From contig PLHW01000008.1 in assembly GCA_003139095.1 (NCBI GenBank), forward strand, positions 187,650 to 251,649: a stretch of DNA of 64,000 bases. The letters run 5' to 3'. The first letter of the stretch is position 1. Every line of letters begins with the position of its first letter. Of this stretch, positions 49,181 through 58,603 are shown piece by piece. The notes beneath the pieces were generated by a model. That model made no database searches, was not told the origin of the DNA, and was given only the letters and a program-made list of their open reading frames with translations. Both the position numbers and the translations under genes were made by a program. Origin of the DNA: Acidobacteriaceae bacterium. GTDB lineage: Bacteria; Acidobacteriota; Terriglobia; Terriglobales; Acidobacteriaceae.

Positions 49181-50140
49181 ATGCTCCCCGCTGGGCAAAT
49201 TCGCGTCGGCACTGCCGGCTGGTCTTACAAAGATTGGGACGGCATTCTTTATCCGCCCGAGGTCACGCGCAAAAAAATACACCCTGTCGAATATCTGGCT
49301 CGTTTTTTCGACGTCATCGAAATTAACACATCGTTCTACGGGCACATTCGCCCCGAAATCGGCCGACTCTGGTGCCGCAAGGCGAAAGGCGTCAACCCAA
49401 ATTTCGTATTCACCGCCAAACTTCACCGCTCCTTCACGCACTCGCCGCTTGCGGTCATGGAGCCTACGTCGGCGGCCAGCATTCGCCCAAACGATAAAGA
49501 CGAGCGCCTCGCCCGCGAGGGCCTGGAATCGCTGGCCGCGGAAAACATGCTGGGAGCGCTGCTGATCCAGTTCCCTGTGTCGTTCAAGAACACGGGCCTC
49601 AACCGCGAATACCTCGAACAGCTTCTCCGCCAGTTCATCGAATATCCGCGCGTGGTCGAGGTGCGCCATGAGAGTTGGAACAAACCCGAAACGCTGGATC
49701 ACTTCCTTCGCCACAATGTCGGCTTCTGCAACATCGATCAGCCGCTGCTTGGACGGTCGCTCGCGCCGACTGAGCACGTTACTTCAGGCCTCGGGTATGT
49801 GCGCCTGCACGGACGCAACTACGAGCACTGGTTCGAGAGCGGGCTCGAAGGCGGGTCCGGCACCGACAGTCGCAATGACCGTTACAACTATCTCTACAAA
49901 CCAGCCGAACTGGAGAAGTGGAAAGAGAAGATCGAAATCATCTCGCAAAAAGCGCAATCCACGTTCGTGATTGCGAACAATCATTACCAGGCGAAAGCGC
50001 CGGTGAACGCGCTGGAACTGCGGCATCTATTGGAAGGGAAAAAAGTTCGCGCACCCGAGACGTTGGTCAGGCACTATACGGAACTAAAACCGATCTCGGA
50101 AGTGGAAGACGCCAGCGGAAATTATTCGCTGCTGGCGTGA
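49181..50140 (+). CDS. DUF72 family protein, 319 aa
   Basis: TIM-barrel-like DUF72 protein with the typical start IRVGTAGWSYKDWDGILYPP, then EYLARFFDVIEINTSFYGH, FVFTAKLHRSFTH, RVVEVRHESW and GYVRLHGRN. The C-terminal NNHYQAKAPVNALEL is also characteristic. Biochemical function is not established. It is cytoplasmic, with no signal peptide. Monocistronic by position. Confidence 0.92.
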   Translation: MLPAGQIRVGTAGWSYKDWDGILYPPEVTRKKIHPVEYLARFFDVIEINTSFYGHIRPEIGRLWCRKAKGVNPNFVFTAKLHRSFTHSPLAVMEPTSAASIRPNDKDERLAREGLESLAAENMLGALLIQFPVSFKNTGLNREYLEQLLRQFIEYPRVVEVRHESWNKPETLDHFLRHNVGFCNIDQPLLGRSLAPTEHVTSGLGYVRLHGRNYEHWFESGLEGGSGTDSRNDRYNYLYKPAELEKWKEKIEIISQKAQSTFVIANNHYQAKAPVNALELRHLLEGKKVRAPETLVRHYTELKPISEVEDASGNYSLLA

Positions 50141-50420
50141 ACGCAAAGGCGTATCCGAACCCAGAACATCCCCCCAAAGAGAAGCGCGGCGAAGGCCTTC
50201 GCGAGCGCGCGGGGATTCGGGCGATCGGAAGAAGTGCCGGTAATTGTCAAATTATTGTCTCGAATCGTATTCTGAAGTGCATTCTGGTTGACATTGCTTT
50301 TCGCGAGTGTGATGATTCGCAGCGCATGGGCGGGCTTCGCGAGGAAGAAGCAAAGCTGCGAGTTCGCGGGCGAGGAAACACTGTTCGAAGAAACGAGACA
50401 CGCATTTCCAGGAGAGATCC

Positions 50421-51122
50421 GTGAAGAAAAAAATCGCAATTTCAGTATCCTGTTTGGCCGTTGTTCTTTTGGCGACGATGACGCTGGTCGCATCGCGGGA
50501 AAATAAGTACGCCTTCAGTTCGGACCTCAGAACCGTAACGGCCATGAATCCAGCGGCGCAAATCACTCAAGCGCCGGCGGTGGATCCGAACGCCACGACG
50601 ATCGCAGGCAACTTCAGCACTTATCAGTACGCGACGTATTTCAGCATCTTTGGAAATACCATCGACCAGGGGGTTAATGGCTACCCGTTTCTCATCTGGC
50701 AGGGCGAAGCGTTTACGCCCACCGCCAATGCGACCGTGACCCAGCTTCAAGTGGCGGTCGGAGATTTGAACAGCGGCTCGACAGGCATCGAACTGGGCAT
50801 TTGGACGGACGCGAGCGGCGTACCCGGAAAGAAGATCAAGTCGTACCACGTTGCACCGTTGCAGCCTTATGGGCAGTGCTGCGCAGTCGCTACAGCGAAC
50901 GTCAAAGGAGTCAAAGTCACAGCCGGAACGCAATATTGGGTCGTCGTGAGCACGACATCGAAGGACACGGACATTTACGGCTGGAACTTCAACACGACGG
51001 ACATGCGAGCCCAGCTGGCCGCGGAATACTGCGTTGGTTCGTCCACATACTGCGGGTCGAACAGCGGAGTGTGGGTTCCGTACCAGTACACGCAGAACGC
51101 CTTCCAAGTGCTGGGCCAGTAG
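50421..51122 (+). CDS. Exported hypothetical protein, 233 aa
   Basis: AGGAGAG lies just before the GTG start. The signal peptide is KKKIAISVSCLAVVLLATMT. The rest looks like a beta-sandwich with Asn/Thr/Gly-rich strands (GEAFTPTANATVTQLQVAVG, GIELGIWTDASGVPGKKI, GVKVTAGTQYWVVVSTTS) and paired Cys (QCCAVA, YCVGSSTYCG). The layout resembles choice-of-anchor R domains of other acidobacterial exported proteins, but I cannot confirm this. Confidence 0.78.
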   Translation: MKKKIAISVSCLAVVLLATMTLVASRENKYAFSSDLRTVTAMNPAAQITQAPAVDPNATTIAGNFSTYQYATYFSIFGNTIDQGVNGYPFLIWQGEAFTPTANATVTQLQVAVGDLNSGSTGIELGIWTDASGVPGKKIKSYHVAPLQPYGQCCAVATANVKGVKVTAGTQYWVVVSTTSKDTDIYGWNFNTTDMRAQLAAEYCVGSSTYCGSNSGVWVPYQYTQNAFQVLGQ

Positions 51123-51260
51123 AGCCGGCGGGCAGCGGAGACTTGCCCGGCATCGGTGGCGTGGGCTCGGGTTGGATTCGCTTCGGATTGCACTCACTGG
51201 AATTCGTGTGTTAGCTTCAACCTCGGAGAGTCTCCTTTGCGACACACGGTCCCGGCTGGG

Positions 51261-52070
51261 ATGGACCGCAAGGAAAGCGACGCTTACCTGCGGCTCGATC
51301 CGGCGCGGCTTCCCCAGCACATAGCGATCATCATGGACGGAAACGGGCGCTGGGCGCGCCGTCGCCATCTGCCGCGCGTGGCCGGACATCGCGCGGGTGT
51401 TGCGGCGGTGCGCTCGACGGTTGAAACGGCCGCACGGATCGGCATTCCGGCACTGACGCTGTACGCGTTCTCCGAAGAGAACTGGAAGAAGCGGCCGAAG
51501 TCGGAAGTCGATTTCCTGATGCGGCTGCTCTGCCATTATCTGAAGGCGGAGATCAAGACGCTCAACGAAAATAATGTTCGGCTGCAATACATTGGACGGC
51601 GGTATGAGTTGCCGGCGATTGTGCAGCGCGAGATGGCGGAGGCGAGCGAGGCGACCGCCGGAAATACCGGAATGATTTTGACGCTGGCGTTGAACTACAG
51701 CGCGCGCAGCGAAATTGTGGATGCGTTTCGCGCGCTGGCCGAAGCCGCTTCGCGCAATGGAGGCCTCGACCATCTGGAACTCAGCGAGCAGGCGATTTCG
51801 GAGAATCTCTATACCCGCGATCTTCCCGATCCGGACCTGGTGGTGCGAACCAGCGGGGAGATGCGGTTGAGCAATTTTCTTTTGTGGCAGCTTGCCTATG
51901 CCGAGATCTACGTGACGCAAACGTTGTGGCCGGATTTCCGCGGGGTGCAGCTCCTGGAAGGGATTGAAGAGTACCAGAAGCGGGAGCGGCGCTATGGCGG
52001 CCTGGGAGGCGACCCAGGGCACACGCGGGAGCATGCCAAACCCCGGGAGCATGCCGAGGCTAAGCTGTAA
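51261..52070 (+). CDS. uppS: Isoprenyl (undecaprenyl) diphosphate synthase, 269 aa
   Basis: Cis-prenyltransferase that makes the lipid carrier for peptidoglycan and other surface polymers. Signatures: HIAIIMDGNGRWARRR with the catalytic Asp, RVAGHRAGVAAVR, YAFSEENWKKRP, DLVVRTSGEMRLSNFLLWQL and EIYVTQTLWPDF. ATG 51261 is the likely start. cdsA follows 123 bases downstream. Confidence 0.96.
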   Translation: MDRKESDAYLRLDPARLPQHIAIIMDGNGRWARRRHLPRVAGHRAGVAAVRSTVETAARIGIPALTLYAFSEENWKKRPKSEVDFLMRLLCHYLKAEIKTLNENNVRLQYIGRRYELPAIVQREMAEASEATAGNTGMILTLALNYSARSEIVDAFRALAEAASRNGGLDHLELSEQAISENLYTRDLPDPDLVVRTSGEMRLSNFLLWQLAYAEIYVTQTLWPDFRGVQLLEGIEEYQKRERRYGGLGGDPGHTREHAKPREHAEAKL

Positions 52071-52193
52071 AGCAGCAGCGGGCATTCCTGCCCAATCCTT
52101 CACAAAAAACAGCGCGCACATTGGTGGCTGTGGTGGCTCGCTGCGGCTTGGTAGTTTAAGATTTGCTGCGACACTGATCGGCTAGCCCACTCA

Positions 52194-53090
52194 ATGATCA
52201 AGCGAATTGCGACCGCAGTCGTCCTCATACCGATTGTGCTTTTGCTGGTGCTGAAGGCACCGGCCTACCTTCTGGTGATGGTTGCGGGCGCGGTGGGACT
52301 GTTGGCGGTCGCGGAGTTTTTGAAGCTGACGGCGTCGTATGGAGCGCAGCCGCTTACGCTGGTCACGTATCTCTTCGTTGGCGTTTTTTTTGTGTTCATC
52401 ATCTTTGCTTCGGCCAACGGCACGCCGCTGATGGAAGGGACGGCGGCCCTTTACGGAATTGCGCTGGGAGCGACGGTCGGGCCATTCATCTTCTTGACGG
52501 CGGCGATGATGCGGGCCGATTTGCGCACGGGTTATCCGGCGGCGGCGGCCTCAAGCTTCGCGTTCGCCTACATTGCCATTCCGATGGCGCTGCTAGTGGA
52601 GATTCGGCGGCAGCCTGCTGGGGCGATCTGGGTGATTTATACCTTGCTTGCGGTCTGGGCGGGAGACATTTTCGCTTACTTCGTTGGAAAATCGCTGGGG
52701 CGCCACCGCATGTCGCCAAGGATTAGTCCGAAGAAAACCTGGGAGGGCGCGATTGCCTCGATTGTGGCCAGCGTCATCGTGGGCGTGGTTTGGTTTCACT
52801 ACGCGGGGCCGTTGAGCGCGACGCTGCTGCGAGCGGGGCTGATTGACGCGAGGAGCGGAATGTTCGGGCTGGAGCGGCCGCGGATTTGGCCGATCGTTGC
52901 GCTGTCAGTGGTGGTGAACATTGCGGCGCAGCTTGGAGATCTGGTCGAGTCGCTGATTAAGCGCGGGGCTGGAGTGAAAGATTCGGGGACGATTTTGCCG
53001 GGACATGGAGGGATGCTGGACCGGATTGACGCGATGCTGTTCGCGGTGCCGGTGGTGTGGGCGTTCCGGGCGTGGATGTTGATGCAGTGA
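52194..53090 (+). CDS. cdsA: Phosphatidate cytidylyltransferase, 298 aa
   Basis: Makes CDP-diacylglycerol for phospholipid synthesis in the inner membrane. Several hydrophobic helices precede the C-terminal signature: VESLIKRGAGVKDSGTILPG and HGGMLDRIDAMLFAVPV. The earlier MSPRISPKKTWEGAIAS motif is also present. In related bacteria dxr would follow. Here a minus-strand block of five genes lies between. Confidence 0.96.
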   Translation: MIKRIATAVVLIPIVLLLVLKAPAYLLVMVAGAVGLLAVAEFLKLTASYGAQPLTLVTYLFVGVFFVFIIFASANGTPLMEGTAALYGIALGATVGPFIFLTAAMMRADLRTGYPAAAASSFAFAYIAIPMALLVEIRRQPAGAIWVIYTLLAVWAGDIFAYFVGKSLGRHRMSPRISPKKTWEGAIASIVASVIVGVVWFHYAGPLSATLLRAGLIDARSGMFGLERPRIWPIVALSVVVNIAAQLGDLVESLIKRGAGVKDSGTILPGHGGMLDRIDAMLFAVPVVWAFRAWMLMQ

Positions 53091-53135
53091 GGTCGGGCGG
53101 AACAGGCTTCAGTGGCAGCTTTCCAGCCGGCCTTG

Positions 53136-54470
53136 TTAAGGCACGATGCGAATTACGTTGCCATCCAGGGAGGGGCCGCCGCCGGCGGTTGAGAGGTAGA
53201 GAGAACCGTCGGGCCAGATTAGGATGCCGCTCAGAAGATGGTCACCGTCGGGGCCGGAGAAATCGTGAATCGTAGTCTCGGTCCAGGCGCCACCTTGGCC
53301 GGGCGCGAGCTTAAAAACCGAGCCACAACCTAAACTCCCGCAATCAGGGCTGCCAAAGCCGCCACCCGCAATAAAGGCCGTGCCGTACAAGTTGCCCATC
53401 GCGTCAAAGGTGAGAGGAGCATAGGGCTGGCAGCCATCGCTCTGGCAGGCAAAGCTGTAGAGCAGGCGTTCAGTCCATGACTTGCCGGAGCCGGACGGGG
53501 GACTGAGTTCGAAGACCGTGCCGCTGCCATCGGGAACGGTGCCGCCTTGCACGGTAGTGCCGTAAAGATTGCCGGCGCTGTCGAAGATGAGCGAGGCAAA
53601 GGGATGGGCGCCGTCTTTGGAATGAGCGGCATTAAACCGGTGGAGGACGGTTTGGCGCCAGCGGCCTTTGGGTTTACTCGGAGGCGACAAGCGGAAGACG
53701 ACGCCCTGATAATCTTTGCCGCCGCTCTGAGTAGTACCGTAGAGTGCGCCGGCTTTGTCGAAGACGAGTCCGGCGTAAGAAGCGCCGCCGCGGGTGGTGC
53801 CGTTAAAGCGATAGAGGACCTGCTCGGTCCAGTCGCCGCCGGGATGAGCGGGAGGCGACAACTCATAGATAACGCCGCAGCCGTAACCTCCATTGCTATT
53901 GCCGCCGTCGTGCGTGGTGCCGTACAGATTGCCGGCGCGGTCGAAAATTACATTGGACCATGGCGTTTCGCCGTCGAGGCCGCCAAGGAATGCGTAGAGA
54001 GTGGTGAAAGTCCAGGTTCCACCGGACTGGGAGGGAGGCGCGAGTTGGAAGACGACGCCACAGCCACCCAGGGAACAATAGTGCGTGGCGAACTGGCCGC
54101 CGACTTGTGCGGTGCCGTACAGATTGCCAGCGCTGTCGAAGGCCAGGCCGGCCGATGGCTGCGCGCCGTCGGCGCCGCCGGTAAAGTGGTAGAGGACGGT
54201 TTCGGTATAGGGCTGGCCGGGGGCGCCGGGAGACAACTCAAAAATGATGCCGCAGCAATCGACACCTTGCTGGCTGCTGCCGCCGAGTTCCGTGGTGCCG
54301 TAGAGATTGCCGGCCGCGTCGGCGACCAGAGCGTTGGGGCCGATGCCATCGCTGCCACCAACGTTGTTGCCCTGGAAGTTGTAGAGAATGGTCTCCTGGG
54401 CAAGGAGCGGGGCGGAGCCGGCAAGGGTCAAGAAAACAAGGATGAGGTGAGCGAACCTTGCTGGCTTCAT
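53136..54470 (-). CDS. Secreted GloVer-repeat propeller protein, 444 aa
   Basis: The signal peptide (RFAHLILVFLTLAGSAPLLAQ) is followed by seven or eight repeats of the type FDxAGNLYGTTxxGG - GxVFxLSPP - W-xxVLYxFNG. These are the choice-of-anchor tandem GloVer-containing repeats common in acidobacteria. Each repeat probably forms a propeller blade. It is the last gene of a minus-strand block (spacing 53 bases from the gene above). Surface role unknown. Confidence 0.85.
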   Translation of the reverse strand: MKPARFAHLILVFLTLAGSAPLLAQETILYNFQGNNVGGSDGIGPNALVADAAGNLYGTTELGGSSQQGVDCCGIIFELSPGAPGQPYTETVLYHFTGGADGAQPSAGLAFDSAGNLYGTAQVGGQFATHYCSLGGCGVVFQLAPPSQSGGTWTFTTLYAFLGGLDGETPWSNVIFDRAGNLYGTTHDGGNSNGGYGCGVIYELSPPAHPGGDWTEQVLYRFNGTTRGGASYAGLVFDKAGALYGTTQSGGKDYQGVVFRLSPPSKPKGRWRQTVLHRFNAAHSKDGAHPFASLIFDSAGNLYGTTVQGGTVPDGSGTVFELSPPSGSGKSWTERLLYSFACQSDGCQPYAPLTFDAMGNLYGTAFIAGGGFGSPDCGSLGCGSVFKLAPGQGGAWTETTIHDFSGPDGDHLLSGILIWPDGSLYLSTAGGGPSLDGNVIRIVP

Positions 54471-54523
54471 AGGGCCAACATTGTATCCCTGTTGCTTCGC
54501 TTGTAACAGGAAGTTCAGGGTTC

Positions 54524-55051
54524 TTATGGGAATCCGATTCCTTTTCCGATTTCGATGTGGCCGATGCCCTGGGCGAGCTGATCCTCGGTGGCCGTGATGG
54601 TCTGCTTCGATGTGAGCTCGACCATGCGGCCAGTGTAGAGGGTGCCAAGAATGCGGCCGTTGAGCTGGAAGGTGAGCTTCTGACCATCCTGGCTGATGAG
54701 TTTCCAGTGAACCTTGCCAACGTATGCGCCGACGAAGATGGGGCCTTTGGGGACGCCTTGATTGCCGTCGCCAGTGATGACAAAGGAAGAGCCGAAATCG
54801 GAGAATGCGCCGCCACCGGCGATGGTGCCCTCGATCAGCGTGCCGGCGGTAAAGTTGACTGTGCCGAGGGAATGGCCGTGCGAGGCGACGATCTGACCGA
54901 GAGCGACGAGTTCGGAGCCTTTGGATACGACGCCCTGTTCGGAAATTGAAATGGTGCCGTATTGATTGGTGAAAAAGTGGGAGGCAGCCCAAGCGGTCCG
55001 GGGCGCGACCCCACAAAGCAGTAGCGCGACAACTAGCAAGCGTTTCATCAT
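54524..55051 (-). CDS. Secreted paralogue 3 of a tandem trio, 175 aa
   Basis: Signal peptide (KRLLVVALLLCGVAPRTAWA) then a beta-rich domain: NQYGTISISEQGVVSKGSEL, GHSLGTVNFTAGTLIEGTI, KLTFQLNGRILGTLYTGRMV and the C-terminal DQLAQGIGHIEIGKG. Two ATGs in tandem follow AGGAGGGC; the second matches the paralogues. No family is recognised. It is 53 bases from the GloVer gene and 26 from paralogue 2. Confidence 0.8.
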   Translation of the reverse strand: MMKRLLVVALLLCGVAPRTAWAASHFFTNQYGTISISEQGVVSKGSELVALGQIVASHGHSLGTVNFTAGTLIEGTIAGGGAFSDFGSSFVITGDGNQGVPKGPIFVGAYVGKVHWKLISQDGQKLTFQLNGRILGTLYTGRMVELTSKQTITATEDQLAQGIGHIEIGKGIGFP

Positions 55052-55077
55052 GCCCTCCTGCCAAATTCCTAATTCGC

Positions 55078-55599
55078 TCAGGGACTGACGACAAATTTGC
55101 CAGTCTCAATGTGTCCGATGCCCTGAGCGATCTGTTCTTCCGTCGTAACGATCACCTGGGTCGTCTCAGCGGCGATCATGCGCCCGGTGTAGACTTGCCC
55201 ATAAAGATCGCCGTGGAGCTTGAAAACGAGCTTGTCGCCAGTCTTGCTGATCAGCGTCCATGTGATCGGGCCGATGAAGTTTCCCGAAAAAATTGTCCCT
55301 TTCGGTTCGCCATAATTACCCTTACCGATTACCGCAAAGATCGATCCGGAGGCCGCGAATGTCCCACCCGTTTCCAGGCTCCCGCTTAGCAGCGCTCCGG
55401 TCGAGAAAGTGATGGAGCCGAGCGAATGGCCGTCAGGCGGAACAATTCCGAGGCAGAAGACGAGCTGCGAGCCCTTCGACACGATGCCGGTATCCGAACC
55501 CGATACGGTGCCCCGCGCATTATTAAACCAAAGGTATCGCGCCCAAGCCGCGCCCGGCAGCGCCAGCACCAGCAGCAGCAGAACTATGATTCGTTTCAT
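55078..55599 (-). CDS. Secreted paralogue 2 of a tandem trio, 173 aa
   Basis: Signal peptide (KRIIVLLLLVLALPGAAWA). Shares with its neighbours DTGIVSKGSQLVF, GHSLGSITFSTGALLSGSL, KGTIFSGNFIGPITWTLIS, LYGQVYTGRM and EEQIAQGIGHIETGKFVV. Ribosome binding site AGGAGGGCACG is nearly identical to that of paralogue 3. Function unknown. Spacing to paralogue 1 is 32 bases. Confidence 0.8.
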   Translation of the reverse strand: MKRIIVLLLLVLALPGAAWARYLWFNNARGTVSGSDTGIVSKGSQLVFCLGIVPPDGHSLGSITFSTGALLSGSLETGGTFAASGSIFAVIGKGNYGEPKGTIFSGNFIGPITWTLISKTGDKLVFKLHGDLYGQVYTGRMIAAETTQVIVTTEEQIAQGIGHIETGKFVVSP

Positions 55600-55631
55600 C
55601 GTGCCCTCCTGCTGAATGTGAGAATGCTGGC

Positions 55632-56159
55632 TTAGGTGCCGAACATCACTATGCCGGCCTTAATGTGTCCTACGCTCTGAGCCAATTGGTCTATAGTCGT
55701 GACGATGGTTTGGACGACTGCGGCGCGGACCTTTTTGCCCCTGCGGTTCGTGCCCTTTACGGTCCCGGAGAGGCTGAAGGTTAGTTCTTGTCCCACTACG
55801 TTAACCAAGGACCACGTGACGTCGCCTTCAAAGCTGCCGATAAAAACTACGCCTCGCGGCTCATCCTTTTTCTTGCATAGGCCGGTAATCGTGAGACTCG
55901 AGCCGTCGGCGGAGAATGTTCCCCCCGATCGGATGCTCCCGTTGAGCAGGGGTCCGACGGCGAAACTGACTGAGCCGAGGGAATTTCCCTTTTCCGCCAT
56001 TAAGCCGTTGCAGAAGAAGAGTTGCGAGCCGTGGGAGACAATGCCGGCGTCGGAGATCAAAATTGTGCCGTACTTGTTCTCCATGACGCCGCTTTCCGCC
56101 CAAGCGACCGTACACAGCAGTACCCCACAGAGCAGTAGATAAATTGATGTGCGTTTCAT
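55632..56159 (-). CDS. Secreted paralogue 1 of a tandem trio, 175 aa
   Basis: Signal peptide (IYLLLCGVLLCTVAWA) and the same domain with more divergence: NKYGTILISDAGIVSHGSQL, GNSLGSVSFAVGPLLNGSI, RGVVFIGSFEGDVTWSLVN and DQLAQSVGHIKAGIVMFG. GGAGGACA precedes the ATG. It begins 63 bases after the FG-GAP gene stop. Function unknown. Confidence 0.8.
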   Translation of the reverse strand: MKRTSIYLLLCGVLLCTVAWAESGVMENKYGTILISDAGIVSHGSQLFFCNGLMAEKGNSLGSVSFAVGPLLNGSIRSGGTFSADGSSLTITGLCKKKDEPRGVVFIGSFEGDVTWSLVNVVGQELTFSLSGTVKGTNRRGKKVRAAVVQTIVTTIDQLAQSVGHIKAGIVMFGT

Positions 56160-56222
56160 GTGTCCTCCGAATAAGAAAAAGAAGTCGTTTCGGTGAGAAG
56201 AGGCGGATAGACGGGCCTCACT

Positions 56223-58178
56223 CTACTTCTCCACCACCTGCTTAATGAGGCCAGAGCTCGGTTCAAACGAGTCGTCCCCGGCGTAGGTTGCCTTGATGGT
56301 GTGCTTGCCAACCGGCAGCGAGGAGGTTGTGAGGGTCGCCGCGCCGCCGGCGGTGGCGCCCGTTCCCATCTCGGTCTTCCCGTTGTAGAAGGTCACCAGT
56401 TCGCCATCCGGTATGGCGCCGTATTTTGACGTGACAGTTGCGGTGAAGGTCACCGGTTGCCCCACGTGAGAAGGCGATCCGGAGGTGGTGGCGACCGTCT
56501 TGGTCGCAACCCTAATGTACTCCATGAGCGTCGCGGATGTACTAGGCGCATTATGAAGGTCGCCCGAGTAAGCGGCGGTGATGGCGTGGGAACCGCCTTT
56601 CTTGTACTTTGTGCTATAGGCCGCCTGATTGTTGGCCAACGAAACAGTGGCGATGGTCGAGTTGCCGTCCCGGAACGTTACCGATCCCGTCACCGCTCCT
56701 CCGTTCTGACTGGCGACGGTGGCCGTATAGGTAACCGGCGTCCGCGTAGGTGCCGGATTCAAGCTCGAAACCAAAGTAGTCGTTGTGGAAGCGTGGGGTC
56801 CAGAGTTGTTCAACAGCACACCGACGGAGTAGTAATAAGTGTTGCGAACGACCAAGTCGGGCCTGCCGTCGCCGTTCACATCCGCCGCTACCACCGAAAA
56901 CGGGCCCCAACCCGACTCATCGCCTGAGCCAAAGGTTAAAGCCTGCTGGAAGGTGCCGTCCCCGTTGCCCAGCAGCACGCCGACGTTGTTGCTATCCTGG
57001 TTTGCCGTCAACACGTCCGGCTTGCCGTCGCCGTTCACATCCGCAATTGCGACTCCATCGGTGAAAAGGCCACCCGAGTCGTATTCTGCTCCCGGCGGCT
57101 GGAAAGTGCCGTCCCCATTGCCCAGCAGCACGCTGATCCAGCCATCATGGGAGCCCCCGGAAGTGTTCGCCACCACTACGTCAGGCTTGTTGTCACCGTT
57201 CACGTCGGCGACCGCTATAACCCCACCCCCGTCAGAGGGGTATGTCACGGCCGGCTGGAAGGTGCCGTCTCCCTTGCCCAACAAGACAGCCACCGTCCAG
57301 TTCCAGTTCGCGACTAGCAGGTCGGGGTTTCCGTCGCCATTCACATCCGCGACCGCCACCGACAGAGCGGAACCGGCGTCATAGGTTATCGCTGGCTGAA
57401 AGGTTCCGTCTCCGTTTCCCAGCAACACTGCCAATGGTCCCCCTTCGCCCAAACAACTGTCCCATTCGCAGCCCACCACAACCAGGTCTGGTTTGCCATC
57501 GTGGTTGAGATCGGCAATCGCTACATCGTAGACGCCATATCCGCCGCTGGAAGGATAGATCACGGCCGGCTGGAAGGTGCCGTCTCCATTGCCCAACATC
57601 ACGGCTACGGCTACTCCGCTATCTGCGCTCTCATAGTAAAGCCCCACTACCAGATCGGGCTTGCCGTCACCGTTCAAATCCGCAACTGCGACCGCAGTTG
57701 GATACTGACCGCCCGGGCTGTACGTTATGGCCGGCTGGAAGGTCCCATCCCCATTGCCCAACAGCACGCCCACCGTGTCCTGGCACATGTTCGTCACTAC
57801 CAGGTCCGGCTTGCCGTCACCGTTGAGATCGGCGACTGCTGCCGACCTAATGTTGATATCCCAGTAATTACACCCGTACCCGCCCGAGCCATAAGTCACA
57901 ACCGGCAGGAAGAGCGGGATGGTGTCGGCCGGGCGTGCCCCGTGCCGTTTCGTCTGCGAGCGGCTCACGGGAGAACTGGCAGCGCTGGTCCATGGCGTTA
58001 GCGGGCGATGCGCTTGTGCGGATGCGAAGGTTCCCGCTGAAGCCAACACGGCGTTTCCCTTCCCCGTGGGCTGACCTGCGCCGGACGTTTGCACGGCCGC
58101 CGCGACCAAGAGAGTCAGAAATGCGATGAAAGGAACAGCAACACGGAGAGAATAATTACGACGGAGCTTGCGCCTCAT
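56223..58178 (-). CDS. Secreted seven-blade FG-GAP propeller with Ig-like domains, 651 aa
   Basis: AGGAGGTGTTGT precedes ATG 58178, which starts MRRKLRRNYSLRVAVPFIAF, a signal peptide. Seven FG-GAP repeats (ADLNGDGKPDLVV ... LLGNGDGTFQ) form a propeller, followed by two Ig-like domains (TYTATVASQNGGAVTGSVTF, HTIKATYAGDDSFEPSSG). It is a shorter paralogue of the protein at 9.3-11.8 kb, lacking about two Ig-like domains. It is first in the five-gene minus-strand block and carries the conserved leader upstream. Confidence 0.9.
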   Translation of the reverse strand: MRRKLRRNYSLRVAVPFIAFLTLLVAAAVQTSGAGQPTGKGNAVLASAGTFASAQAHRPLTPWTSAASSPVSRSQTKRHGARPADTIPLFLPVVTYGSGGYGCNYWDINIRSAAVADLNGDGKPDLVVTNMCQDTVGVLLGNGDGTFQPAITYSPGGQYPTAVAVADLNGDGKPDLVVGLYYESADSGVAVAVMLGNGDGTFQPAVIYPSSGGYGVYDVAIADLNHDGKPDLVVVGCEWDSCLGEGGPLAVLLGNGDGTFQPAITYDAGSALSVAVADVNGDGNPDLLVANWNWTVAVLLGKGDGTFQPAVTYPSDGGGVIAVADVNGDNKPDVVVANTSGGSHDGWISVLLGNGDGTFQPPGAEYDSGGLFTDGVAIADVNGDGKPDVLTANQDSNNVGVLLGNGDGTFQQALTFGSGDESGWGPFSVVAADVNGDGRPDLVVRNTYYYSVGVLLNNSGPHASTTTTLVSSLNPAPTRTPVTYTATVASQNGGAVTGSVTFRDGNSTIATVSLANNQAAYSTKYKKGGSHAITAAYSGDLHNAPSTSATLMEYIRVATKTVATTSGSPSHVGQPVTFTATVTSKYGAIPDGELVTFYNGKTEMGTGATAGGAATLTTSSLPVGKHTIKATYAGDDSFEPSSGLIKQVVEK

Positions 58179-58440
58179 ACAACACCTCCTTTTCCACCGA
58201 TGAAGAGTGGAGACTGTGTTCGAGGTCGATCGGTCAGCTACAAGGGTTCTGATCTCGAACTGCCGGGCCTGCACCTGGGGACCGCAGCCAACACGCCAAC
58301 TTGCTAAAGGGGCCGACGTTGAGCGCTCTCGCCTCGGGGGTGTGCATGCCTTGGGGGAAAGTTGCTCTTCGGGGAGGCGAAGCGCAAGAGACAATAGCAA
58401 TGGGATACGAAGAAAGGCTTTCTGTCAGTGAAGTGGGTCA
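58179..58440 (-). promoter_or_regulatory. Conserved leader of FG-GAP gene, copy 2
   Basis: Blocks GAAGAGTGGA (58202-58211), ACGCCAACTTGC (58292 on), GGGGGTGTGCAT (58336-58347) and GCTCTTCGGGGAGGCGA (58364-58380), plus strand, match the leader of the paralogue at 11.8-12.0 kb in order and spacing from the start codon. Confidence 0.62.
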
Positions 58441-58603
58441 CGGGGGACGGTGATAGCGGGACCGGAAGATTCGGAGAACAGCGGATTGGCCCGGTCATCG
58501 CGCCATTTGATGGGACGCTGAGGCAGCACTGGATGAAGAAGAAACGGACGCGTAAACCGCTTCGAAATCGCCAATCCCTTACAATAAGGTGACACCACCT
58601 CGC
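58179..58603. other. Divergent intergenic region, 425 bp
   Basis: Holds the FG-GAP leader (minus strand) and the dxr upstream region (plus strand). No gene is supported, although an in-frame minus extension is open to 58400. Confidence 0.6.

Noticed and set aside
50442..52121. Minus-strand 559-codon frame spanning two plus-strand genes
   Set aside because: It crosses the exported hypothetical protein and uppS in antisense and shows no protein-like features.
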